This document shows, piece after piece, positions 41,790-49,446 of a DNA stretch of 64,000 nt. The notes beneath the pieces are model-generated. The model had not been told where the DNA came from and made no database searches. It was given only the letters and a program-made list of their open reading frames with translations. The position numbers and the translations under genes were made by a program. Source of the stretch: a bacterium (GTDB lineage Bacteria > Armatimonadota > UBA5829); assembly GCA_021372295.1 (NCBI GenBank), contig JAJFUS010000019.1, positions 1-64,000 of the forward strand, written 5' to 3'. The stretch's first letter is position 1. Every line of letters begins with the position of its first letter.

Positions 41790-42314
41790 TTATGCGAAAT
41801 CATTTTCGCGTTTTTCCTCCAACTGCTCGGAATCAGTTACTTCGTTTTCTTTGGCTTCCCGCAGTTTTTCAAGCAGTGCCGTAGCCCATTCGGCTGGAGT
41901 CGTCTGCGGCTCTGATGGCTCGGTGCCCTCGCGAGTTATCTTGGTCGTCTTCAAATCCTTAAGATGACAGCGGATCATACGGTCAAGCCGTTCGGCTGCC
42001 TCGTAGTCGCCTGCTTCCTGGGCGCGGCCCAACTTCAGGAAATAGACAGCCACCAGTTCCACCTGAATGAAGTCGGAACTCTTGTTGAAGACAAAGTCCT
42101 CGTGAAGCTGCGCTATGATGGCGTCGAAGACGGGCTTCTCTTCCGGTGTGAGGAAGCGATCCGCATATATACCGTGCTTAAGCGCGTTGGTATTGCCCTT
42201 CGGAGCGCCGATTTTGCCTGACGGTTCGGCGTTTCTATTCCAGCGGTCCATTCCATCGGAGTCTCTGATACCAAGTCCAGTTTCAGTCTTTTCAATTCGC
42301 TTGTCGTAAGTCAT
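41790..42314 (-). CDS. terS: Terminase small subunit (putative)
   Basis: The product has 174 residues from the ATG at 42314 (GGGGG 8 nt upstream). KIGAPKGNTNALKHGIYADR is the hallmark N-terminal DNA-binding segment of small terminases and their relatives. Helices follow (PVFDAIIAQLHEDFVFNKSS, then VAVYFLKLGRAQEAGDYEAA), with a charged C-terminus. It would recognise the packaging site and recruit terL. Its last codons (DFA-stop) coincide with a half copy of the dif-like site. Confidence 0.78.
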   Translation of the reverse strand: MTYDKRIEKTETGLGIRDSDGMDRWNRNAEPSGKIGAPKGNTNALKHGIYADRFLTPEEKPVFDAIIAQLHEDFVFNKSSDFIQVELVAVYFLKLGRAQEAGDYEAAERLDRMIRCHLKDLKTTKITREGTEPSEPQTTPAEWATALLEKLREAKENEVTDSEQLEEKRENDFA

Positions 42315-42331
42315 GGATCTGCCCCCATTGC

Positions 42332-43177
42332 TCAATTTGTTACGGCGAGTCGGAGTTGGGCGGGAGAGGCGCTTCTCGCCTTTACTGCCGTGTTTTCCGA
42401 CGTTGCTGCCACTTCAAATGGACAGTCTTCGGGAGATACCAGCTTGCCGCCGAACTTCCGTTTGACTTCATGAATCTGCTTGACTGCTTCCGGGGACGAA
42501 CCTGTCATAAGGTTCAGCTCGTCCACCGTGAACCGAACCTTGTCCGACCATCTGTCAGGTATAACGACACTATCATCGGAAACGAAAATCACGATGTCGT
42601 CGAGCACGTTCGACTTGATGGCAGCATAACCTCTGGTCGACAAATACCACGCCAGCAGCCCCGCCTGATCTAATCCGGCAAGTCGCCGGTTGCGCGCAGT
42701 TCGTGCATGCCATTCATCGTCACAACGCTTCCGATACGCGGCATAGCTGTGAGGAACATAGGAGTTTATGTCAAAGCGGTTCACGGCGCACACAAGGGTT
42801 TCTTCGCCGATATGTTCGATAACCCAGGCGTGAAGCGCATTGAACCGGCTGCGGAGTTTGTCATAGACGCGTGGAGGAATTCTGGCTTCGGCGCTCTGGT
42901 CTCGTGCAACGGCCATCATATGGCGGAGATATGCATAGTAAGGGGCGTCAAGCTGGCGGTAGCAGACATCAAGCATGACTTCACGACCGTAGCGGATGTC
43001 ATCGGCTTCCCAGGAATCGAGGTTCGTAGCGACGAAGAGGATGTCCGCCTTGCAGACGGTGTCATCTGGGCTTGGGATTGCAGCATTGCCAACGGTCGAG
43101 GCCCGCAAATTCTCCGGCTGCAGAGCGCCGTATTCCTTGCCCGAGGTGCGCTCAACCATCATATCCCACATACTCAT
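42332..43177 (-). CDS. Hypothetical protein upstream of terS, 281 aa
   Basis: I chose the ATG at 43177 (MSMWDMMVERTSGKEYG) because GGAGG lies 9 nt upstream; an ATG at 43183 is too close to it. The protein has KADILFVATNLDSWEADDIR, a helical middle (YAYLRHMMAVARDQSAEARI) and DKVRFTVDELNLMTGSSPEA near the end. No family is recognised. It is the first gene of the packaging operon behind late promoter copy 3. A packaging accessory or DNA-end protein is possible. Confidence 0.6.
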   Translation of the reverse strand: MSMWDMMVERTSGKEYGALQPENLRASTVGNAAIPSPDDTVCKADILFVATNLDSWEADDIRYGREVMLDVCYRQLDAPYYAYLRHMMAVARDQSAEARIPPRVYDKLRSRFNALHAWVIEHIGEETLVCAVNRFDINSYVPHSYAAYRKRCDDEWHARTARNRRLAGLDQAGLLAWYLSTRGYAAIKSNVLDDIVIFVSDDSVVIPDRWSDKVRFTVDELNLMTGSSPEAVKQIHEVKRKFGGKLVSPEDCPFEVAATSENTAVKARSASPAQLRLAVTN

Positions 43178-43221
43178 TTGCATTCGCCTCCGATCCGCTC
43201 TAATTCACTTACCACTAACTG

Positions 43222-43262
43222 AATATATATCGGATTGAGATGCAAAGTGGTGGAATTATTTT
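43222..43262 (-). promoter_or_regulatory. Phage late-type promoter, copy 3
   Basis: Minus-strand sense: TTCCA, 16 nt, TCCGATA, TATAT. The core boxes are at 43251-43255 and 43228-43234. It lies about 50 nt before the start of the terS operon. Confidence 0.7.
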
Positions 43263-43267
43263 CGTCC

Positions 43268-43638
43268 GGTGAATGGGTGAATGGCGGAATTTTGTGGTTT
43301 GGACCTTTACCCGGGCCCTTTCACATGGCCTGAATTTGGGATTTCAAGCTCAGATTACTTACTTTACTTGTAATAAAGGTGAAAGGGTGAAAGGATAATA
43401 TAGATATATCTTATATTACATGCAAATACATGCACGCGCATGCGCGCGTCGTCATGCATGATTACATGCATGTAAATTTATATATAGATATACATGGACG
43501 CATTATCCCGGAAACCATTCACCCTTTCACCCGGCAGCCGTTTTTGCGGCCAATTTGAGCGTGAAATCGTGGATTTTCGGTAGGGTAAAGGTGTGTTTTA
43601 TCCTTTCCACACACCTGTCGCATTTGGGTGAATGGTCG
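43268..43638. repeat. Iteron-like repeats and AT-rich segment, possible replication origin
   Basis: This non-coding stretch holds tandem GGTGAATGG (43269-43284), tandem GGTGAAAGG (43378-43394), inverted copies (about 43514-43533) and another GGTGAATGG near 43628. Between them lies an AT-rich part with ATGCATG palindromes (43420-43495). Together with the repeat block at 43939-44079 this is typical of an origin or partition site, but it is not proven. No gene is visible between 43178 and 44332. Confidence 0.45.
43496..43638 (+). repeat. Diverged direct repeat, copy A (about 143 bp)
   Basis: It starts with GGACGCATTATCC and ends with GGTGAATGGT; the shared core includes GTGAAATCGT and TTTGCGG. 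The partner copy is at 43939-44079, 443 bp away, at roughly 70% identity by eye. This is not a coding repeat. Confidence 0.6.
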
Positions 43639-43938
43639 GTTGTTAGAGTCTGTCGTGAATCACTTCGTCCCAAGTAATTCTTGACACATACAGCAACTGC
43701 GGATCATAATGTGAACTACTAGGCTAACATAGAGTAGTGACCTGTATCTGTGTTCTCGGACGCCTTGCTGCAAATCTACCTGAGTCCTTGATTCCCCGCC
43801 TGAAGAGAAACACAGTGCCGGAAATGTCAAATAGCAAGGCTGTTTCGGAAGTGTCATCAAATCCGAGGTGCGACTTGACTAATAGTGACTGCACAAGATT
43901 GCGTAATCACATGTGTATAGACTCATATGAATACTCAC

Positions 43939-44079
43939 GGACGCATTATCCTTAAAGACCATTTGTCCTTTCATCTAGCAGCAGTGTTTGCGGTCGATTT
44001 GATCGTGAAATCGTCAATACAATGGGTGTAAAGGGCCATTTTGGGCCTAATGCAGCCTGTCATATTTTGGTGAATGGTT
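43939..44079 (+). repeat. Diverged direct repeat, copy B (about 141 bp)
   Basis: The partner of 43496-43638 with the same start and end sequences. It lies upstream of the five-gene plus-strand cassette. It may mark an old duplication at the edge of an inserted cassette. Confidence 0.6.
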
Positions 44080-44332
44080 AGACATCGTGATCTGACGAAT
44101 ACACGTGTTGAGAACACATTGCAGCAAAAAGCACGACCATGTGATAAGAGCATACATGGTCGTCAAGTGGTGATTTCGGGATGACAGCCAGTAATCATAT
44201 CGTTTTCACGTCCTTGTATAGTCTCAGTGAGGGCGCTGTTCCTTAGTCTTGCAATAATATTCGACAACAACTATACTTCATTCATATAAGAAAGAACGAT
44301 GATCACAAGGATAAAAGGGAGACGCGACCGAA

Positions 44333-45391
44333 TTGAATGAGCCTACGCATGATGACTTGAACGAAATGCACGATGACGTTCCCATATGTCCTGACAGACT
44401 TAATCTGCACCAGTTAGCATCAGCCATCGACAGGGACTGCTTTGAAGCCGTTATCCAGGGGTTGAACAAATGCATTGACCTAGGACCAATGAAGGAACCG
44501 CTTGACGGGCTGCATAAAGAGTGTGCTTCACTTATCGCGGAGTTGCAGCGTGATTTTGATGACCTGAAATCTCTGGTGCACATGGATGATATTTTCAATG
44601 AGCACCAGGTCATACCTGGGCCAAAGGAATTGGCAATGCTTATGCCAAAAGTATATGTCATGTCCGAACAATTTCAGACACTTGAAGACGATGCCAAGGC
44701 AGAGATACTTATCATACGAACAATCTGGGTCTTCAATACACTTCTTCAAGCCATAGGGCGTTTCACTCACATGCTTTCGCAACTACGCAACAATCCCAGG
44801 TCTCTTCACTTGCAAAGTCTCAACAACGCAAAGATCACTTATGAGGTTGTGCCTCCATCTGCATTTGCTGAAGTCTGCCAGCATTGGAATGGGATAAGTC
44901 ATCTTATTGTGGAATACATCACGTGTAAAGCCGAGCTACTAGCGCAAGCAGGATTACCCACGGCCCTCGTGCGGTTCGACAAGGACGAGCCTGCCGAAGA
45001 GTTCGTAGCTGCAGAACTTGCCGTAATGAAGGCAGATCTTTCTGCGCCTGGTGAGATCAGCAGGGCATTCAGAATGTTTCTCTTGCGGAAATTACAGCTT
45101 ATCGGCTCGATGCCGTCAGTCATTTTGGCCAATAATCCAACTCATGCTCTCGTGAATGTCGCGGCAAAATGCGGTGTGGATTTCGGTGTTGATCCAATTC
45201 TACTCAGTGCGCTGATTGCACAGATGGAAATGGCCGATAGGGGAGGAGCGAACGTTCGCGTTTCAGACACCTATCCCATCTTTCGAGTGGTTAGGTATGC
45301 TGCAGAGATGATTGAGAAACAGATTGTAACCAGTGCAATTCCTAAGAAAGTGTCCGATTGCTTGAGATCCCTCCATGATATGGCTAAATAA
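44333..45391 (+). CDS. Unknown protein, first gene of putative defence cassette
   Basis: The product has 352 residues from a TTG with GGGAG 11 nt upstream; a later ATG (44366) is possible. It is acidic and mainly helical: RLNLHQLASAIDRDCFEAVI, then KELAMLMPKVYVMSEQFQTL, ISRAFRMFLLRKLQLIGSMP and IFRVVRYAAEMIEKQIVTSA. No family is recognised. Its end overlaps the HEPN gene start by 17 bp, so the two should act together, perhaps as a HEPN toxin with its partner. Confidence 0.65.
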   Translation: MNEPTHDDLNEMHDDVPICPDRLNLHQLASAIDRDCFEAVIQGLNKCIDLGPMKEPLDGLHKECASLIAELQRDFDDLKSLVHMDDIFNEHQVIPGPKELAMLMPKVYVMSEQFQTLEDDAKAEILIIRTIWVFNTLLQAIGRFTHMLSQLRNNPRSLHLQSLNNAKITYEVVPPSAFAEVCQHWNGISHLIVEYITCKAELLAQAGLPTALVRFDKDEPAEEFVAAELAVMKADLSAPGEISRAFRMFLLRKLQLIGSMPSVILANNPTHALVNVAAKCGVDFGVDPILLSALIAQMEMADRGGANVRVSDTYPIFRVVRYAAEMIEKQIVTSAIPKKVSDCLRSLHDMAK

Positions 45392-46811
45392 TAACATCTT
45401 TGTAAGAATAGGTGATGTCGATCTGACACCTGAAATACAGTCCATCTGGGAAGATGTGGACCGAGGGCACGGTACACAAGTAACAAAATGGCGCATCCAA
45501 TTGATCGGAGATACGTCGCTCTTGACAATGATTGATGCAAGCCAAGAGCTCATTGCAGAGGCAGGCCCGAAACGAAATCGCGTGTTCACAGGTTTCATAA
45601 CAGCTACCGACTTACTTTCAGATGGCGCTGCAATCATATGGGCGCAAGACCGGTCATTAGTATTCCAAGAATCTCGTATGGGTGCCCGATTTGGTGACGG
45701 TTTCACACCTCAGGAAATCCTCTACATGGTAGCTAAGTCAGGTGATCCAGATCACGTAGCTCCAGAAAACTTCCACGGTCTGAATTGGCGGCAAATGCCG
45801 CGCATGTTTGTCTACATTGTGCCACTACCATCGATCCAACTTACAAGTCCAGAGGCCCATCTCCTTAAGTCTAGGATATACCTACCCTCAGCTGGCTTAT
45901 CTCTCGATGACGAGATTATAAAGCAAAATCTTGGTGAGCACATGGACGATTGGAACTGCACAGTGCCACGCTTGCTCACACATGTTCGGGCACAAGACAT
46001 TCTACAGGCATTCGATAAAGGGCGAGGTCGTGCGCGTCGTATACTGGACTGGCTTTCCTTAGAATCCGACAGAAAGGTTCTTGCCGTCTCTGGTCTTGGT
46101 CAACAGACACAACTACCTTACCGCCGTGAAATGCTGCTTGCCCAGGTAAGTAGTTCGGAATGGGCATACGTTCGCGAGATCATTCCTTTGGGACCACCAA
46201 ATAGATACTGGCTTCGATGGTTTTCGCCACATCGAAAATCCACGACTCTCAAGTTTCCAGGTGAGGTTGGTCTGTTCGCAGATGTGCTAGGATCCACAGC
46301 TGAACGGCTTGCGGCATTGGATGCGGATCTGTTGACGAGCGAAGAGCGGTCACTGCTGAATGCTCTTCACGCGTTGCGAAGAGCCAGTCATTCAAGCACA
46401 GAGTTTGATGCCCTAGTTTCTTACTGGGAGGCTGTAGAGTATCTGCTTTCTGGATTCTCTGTGGATAATCTTGCCACAAAAGAAGAGATTCGCGCTATGG
46501 AATCGGCCATTGCGAACGTAAGCGGAGTGGACGCTTCGCGCAAGGACTGTTTGGTCGAGGCAGCAACACGGTCAATTCGCAACGTGAACAACGTACCTTT
46601 GAGGACAAAGTGGAACGCATTCTGCAATGAACGCAAACTGAGCTTAAGTCCTGCTCAGGAGAAATTCCTGTGGGAGATACGTAAACAGCGCAACAATGCG
46701 CAGCACGGCCGATTGCCTCAGATGACGTGGTCCGAATTAGATAAACTTTCATTCATAGTCCAACGTGCCATTACTGCTCAAATCTTCCATTTGCAGGCAA
46801 ATGCGGATTAA
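45375..46811 (+). CDS. HEPN-domain protein (ApeA-like C-terminus), putative RNase effector
   Basis: The product has 478 residues. The N-terminal part is beta rich (FVRIGDVDLTPEIQSIWEDV, QVTKWRIQLIGDTSLLTMID). The last 130 residues form a HEPN-like helical bundle with SYWEAVEYLLSG and KQRNNAQHG; R439-N-N-A-Q-H444 is the R-x4-H motif of HEPN RNases. Apea-type HEPN proteins are known abortive-infection effectors. The start overlaps the end of the previous gene. RNase activity is inferred from the motif only. Confidence 0.7.
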   Translation: MIWLNNNIFVRIGDVDLTPEIQSIWEDVDRGHGTQVTKWRIQLIGDTSLLTMIDASQELIAEAGPKRNRVFTGFITATDLLSDGAAIIWAQDRSLVFQESRMGARFGDGFTPQEILYMVAKSGDPDHVAPENFHGLNWRQMPRMFVYIVPLPSIQLTSPEAHLLKSRIYLPSAGLSLDDEIIKQNLGEHMDDWNCTVPRLLTHVRAQDILQAFDKGRGRARRILDWLSLESDRKVLAVSGLGQQTQLPYRREMLLAQVSSSEWAYVREIIPLGPPNRYWLRWFSPHRKSTTLKFPGEVGLFADVLGSTAERLAALDADLLTSEERSLLNALHALRRASHSSTEFDALVSYWEAVEYLLSGFSVDNLATKEEIRAMESAIANVSGVDASRKDCLVEAATRSIRNVNNVPLRTKWNAFCNERKLSLSPAQEKFLWEIRKQRNNAQHGRLPQMTWSELDKLSFIVQRAITAQIFHLQANAD

Positions 46812-46868
46812 CCCTATTGATTTGCAGTATTGGATGCCCTAGAAATGTGCGCAGAAAGGGAACTGGAA

Positions 46869-47507
46869 ATGCACACAGAAAAAGAGATACTCAGCATAAT
46901 ACAAACTGGCACGGAAAGCCACGCTGTCGAGTTCAAGCAGTCTGGTGATTGGAATAACTACAAGTATAAGATCGCCAAATCTGCAATGGCGATGGCAAAC
47001 AAGGAAGATGGTGGTGTCATTATCATCGGCATGGCTAGGAAACGTGATGGCACATACAGCCCCGATGGAACAGAAGAATTGCAGGTGAAAGAATACAATG
47101 GCGACGTGATACAGGAATTTGTAAACAAATATGCTGATCCCTATGTGGATCTTCAGTTGTTGTCTGTCGAATACGATGACAAGCGCTTTCTGGCGATAAC
47201 CATTGGTGAGTTTGATCAAATCCCAGTGGTATGCAAGAAGAATTACCAACCACCCAAAGGCAATAATCCCACCGATGCCTTGAACGAGGGTGCAGTGTAC
47301 ATCCGATCATACCGCAAGCCTGAGACCTGTCAAGTAAAGAGCCAGAACGAGATGAGAGATATTCTGTACTTGGCAACACGCAAGAATACCAGAAGATTCC
47401 TTGAGGCGTCACAGCGAATGGGCATATGTCCCATCGGTCAACAGGCGGCCATATCGCAACAATCCCAGGACTCTTCGTTATTCGATGACCAATTGGAGGG
47501 ATTGTAA
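46869..47507 (+). CDS. AlbA_2 / Schlafen-like nucleic-acid-binding protein
   Basis: The product has 212 residues from the ATG at 46869 (AAAGGGA about 9 nt upstream). ESHAVEFKQSGDWNNYKYKI, then KSAMAMANKEDGGVIIIGMA, EFVNKYADPYVDLQLLSVEY and GAVYIRSYRKPE are typical of the AlbA_2 (Schlafen DNA-binding) domain. This domain is often coupled to defence proteins and to tRNA- or DNA-targeting nucleases. It is followed after 1 bp by the next gene, so the two are coupled. A catalytic role is unproven. Confidence 0.78.
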   Translation: MHTEKEILSIIQTGTESHAVEFKQSGDWNNYKYKIAKSAMAMANKEDGGVIIIGMARKRDGTYSPDGTEELQVKEYNGDVIQEFVNKYADPYVDLQLLSVEYDDKRFLAITIGEFDQIPVVCKKNYQPPKGNNPTDALNEGAVYIRSYRKPETCQVKSQNEMRDILYLATRKNTRRFLEASQRMGICPIGQQAAISQQSQDSSLFDDQLEGL

Positions 47508-47508
47508 A

Positions 47509-48243
47509 ATGACACAGCATAAACAGATTGACCGTGCAATACATGATCTGAAGTCAGGCGCACACTGGCGTGTTGTTGTCCGCCCAGATGATTTTGATTC
47601 AGGGAGAATATCGGAGCTTGCAAAGTGCGAACATATCGTCGCCTCATCACAGGTTAACTGGCGAGGCTGGCCTTATCCGTTTTTTGATTCAAGTGCCTTG
47701 CAGATTGGCTCCGACTGGATTGCTTGCTTCGGTGAGTTAAATCCGTACCGTGAGTATTGGCGATATTATCAAAGCGGACAGTTTGCACACCTGTTTGGCT
47801 TCCGTGAAGAATGGTATCAGAAGGAAGCTGAGATAGCTGCAGAAACAACGAAAACGTTTTGGCACAACGGATATGAGCCTCAAGGCTACCTAGATCTGAC
47901 TATGACGATAAACACGATAACGGAAATTTTTGAGTTCGCAGCCCGGCTGGCTATAAGCAATGAACTTGGCGACAATGCGCACATCAAGATTGAGCTTGTC
48001 AATGCAAAAGACAGACTCTTGATAAATTTCGGCGGCTGGTTGCTGGGTTGGTATCGCATCCCGAGTGACAACATAAAGGCCGAGTGGTCCGGGAATGCTC
48101 CAAATCTGTCAGCAGATTCTGCGCAACTAGCGTTAGACGCTGCAAAAAAGCTGCTTCAGCAACTGCGTGGACGTGAATGCTTCGATGCTCCCATATCTAT
48201 GTTGGCAGAAAAACAGCGCGAACTGCGAGCGAAAGGCAGCTAG
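47509..48243 (+). CDS. Hypothetical protein linked to the AlbA_2 gene, 244 aa
   Basis: The start is set by GGAGGG 8 nt before the ATG at 47509. Sequence: WRVVVRPDDFDSGRISELAK, then QVNWRGWPYPFFDSSALQIG, FAHLFGFREEWYQKEAEIAA and ITEIFEFAARLAISNELGD. It is rich in aromatic residues and has no recognised enzyme motif. Similar proteins accompany AlbA_2 genes in other genomes, by my recollection only. It probably acts as a complex with its neighbour. Confidence 0.6.
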   Translation: MTQHKQIDRAIHDLKSGAHWRVVVRPDDFDSGRISELAKCEHIVASSQVNWRGWPYPFFDSSALQIGSDWIACFGELNPYREYWRYYQSGQFAHLFGFREEWYQKEAEIAAETTKTFWHNGYEPQGYLDLTMTINTITEIFEFAARLAISNELGDNAHIKIELVNAKDRLLINFGGWLLGWYRIPSDNIKAEWSGNAPNLSADSAQLALDAAKKLLQQLRGRECFDAPISMLAEKQRELRAKGS

Positions 48244-48365
48244 TTTGTTGTTGTGGACAGCCTTTGTTGTCAAGATGAGGCAAGTATGTCATTTCACTCG
48301 GATGTATGCCGAAGCCCTGATGCTTTTTGTGCAAGTTGCGGGTTCAAATCGATTGGAGGTTTGTT

Positions 48366-49436
48366 ATGCCACTAGATGAAAAAATTATCAGTGAATCTAT
48401 TGAAAGATACGGGCGAGAGATGGACCGTTACTCTAAGCTTGCTGATATAGTTGCTGACAAGTGCCGTCAAATTCTTGAGGACAAAGGCATCAGAGGAGCC
48501 GTACAATGGAGGGAGAAGACTCCAAGCAGCCTGCGAGACAAGCTAAGGAACTACCTTGTAAAAGCAGACAAGTGCGGACTGCTTAACAGTGTTGATGACA
48601 TTTTTACGTTTGTAGGCGACCTAGCAGGGGTTCGTGTCACAACTTATGTGGAGTCTGATCGTCCAATGGTTGTAAATGCAATAAAGGAAGCATTTGACGG
48701 TGCAACCGGCAACTGGGACAAAGACATCGATAATAAGGATAGGCCAGAAAATCTGTACAGAGCAACACACTGCCAGGTGGTTCTTAAGGACGATGTAATG
48801 GTCGGGCGTTACACAAACCTAAAAGGCCTGTCATGCGAGATCCAGGTTTGCAGCATGCTTGCTCACGTTTACAACGAGATAGAACATGACCTGCGCTATA
48901 AACCCACAAGTGGTGAGCTGACTGACGATGAGAATGGAGTCCTAGATGCACTTGGCCATCTAGCAGTATCTGGTGATACACTAGTGCAACAAGCGATAAA
49001 TGCTTCTGAGAAACGTAAGCGTGAAAACACAAGCCAATTTGAAGATGTATACGACTTTATCGCCCGAATGAAGCGGAGTTTTCCAACAGCTACTGATTTC
49101 GCAGTCAACGCCAAGCAATTGTACGATGTATGCATTGAACTCGGCTTGGACTCTCCGGAAAAAATCGAGAAAGAAGTGATGAAAGACAAAAACTATCAGG
49201 CACATGCAGAAGAGCTTGTTGCTGCGCTTTCTCAGTACGTAAGCTACTGCATTTCCGGGATGTTGTTGATTAATCCTGTGAGTTCTGATCAGCTTCTTGT
49301 TCTGCTACTTGAAAAGTTTGCTGAACGCTTGCGAGACTTGTATCCTTCTGGACGCGGGATTGGACGCGCGCTTCGCATTGTAAGCGTTGCAAAAAGGTAC
49401 CAGGACATGAGGCAACAGGAAATTCAAGAGTCTTGA
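48366..49436 (+). CDS. RelA/SpoT-domain nucleotidyltransferase-like protein
   Basis: The product has 356 residues; GGAGG lies 5 nt before the ATG at 48366. The synthetase-domain pattern is clear: WREKTPSSLRDKL, DIFTFVGDLAGVRVTTY, NLYRATHCQVVLKDD, and CEIQVCSMLAHVYNEIEHDL. About 180 further helical residues follow. Relatives include small alarmone synthetases, toxSAS enzymes and the CapRel phage-sensing toxins. A toxin or defence role fits its place at the end of the cassette. Whether it makes ppGpp or modifies tRNA is unknown. Confidence 0.85.
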   Translation: MPLDEKIISESIERYGREMDRYSKLADIVADKCRQILEDKGIRGAVQWREKTPSSLRDKLRNYLVKADKCGLLNSVDDIFTFVGDLAGVRVTTYVESDRPMVVNAIKEAFDGATGNWDKDIDNKDRPENLYRATHCQVVLKDDVMVGRYTNLKGLSCEIQVCSMLAHVYNEIEHDLRYKPTSGELTDDENGVLDALGHLAVSGDTLVQQAINASEKRKRENTSQFEDVYDFIARMKRSFPTATDFAVNAKQLYDVCIELGLDSPEKIEKEVMKDKNYQAHAEELVAALSQYVSYCISGMLLINPVSSDQLLVLLLEKFAERLRDLYPSGRGIGRALRIVSVAKRYQDMRQQEIQES

Positions 49437-49446
49437 CAAGCACAGT

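Noticed and set aside
43420..43500. ATGCATG-rich stretch as a CRISPR or tandem array
   Set aside because: The short palindromes are irregular in spacing and there are no spacers of constant length.
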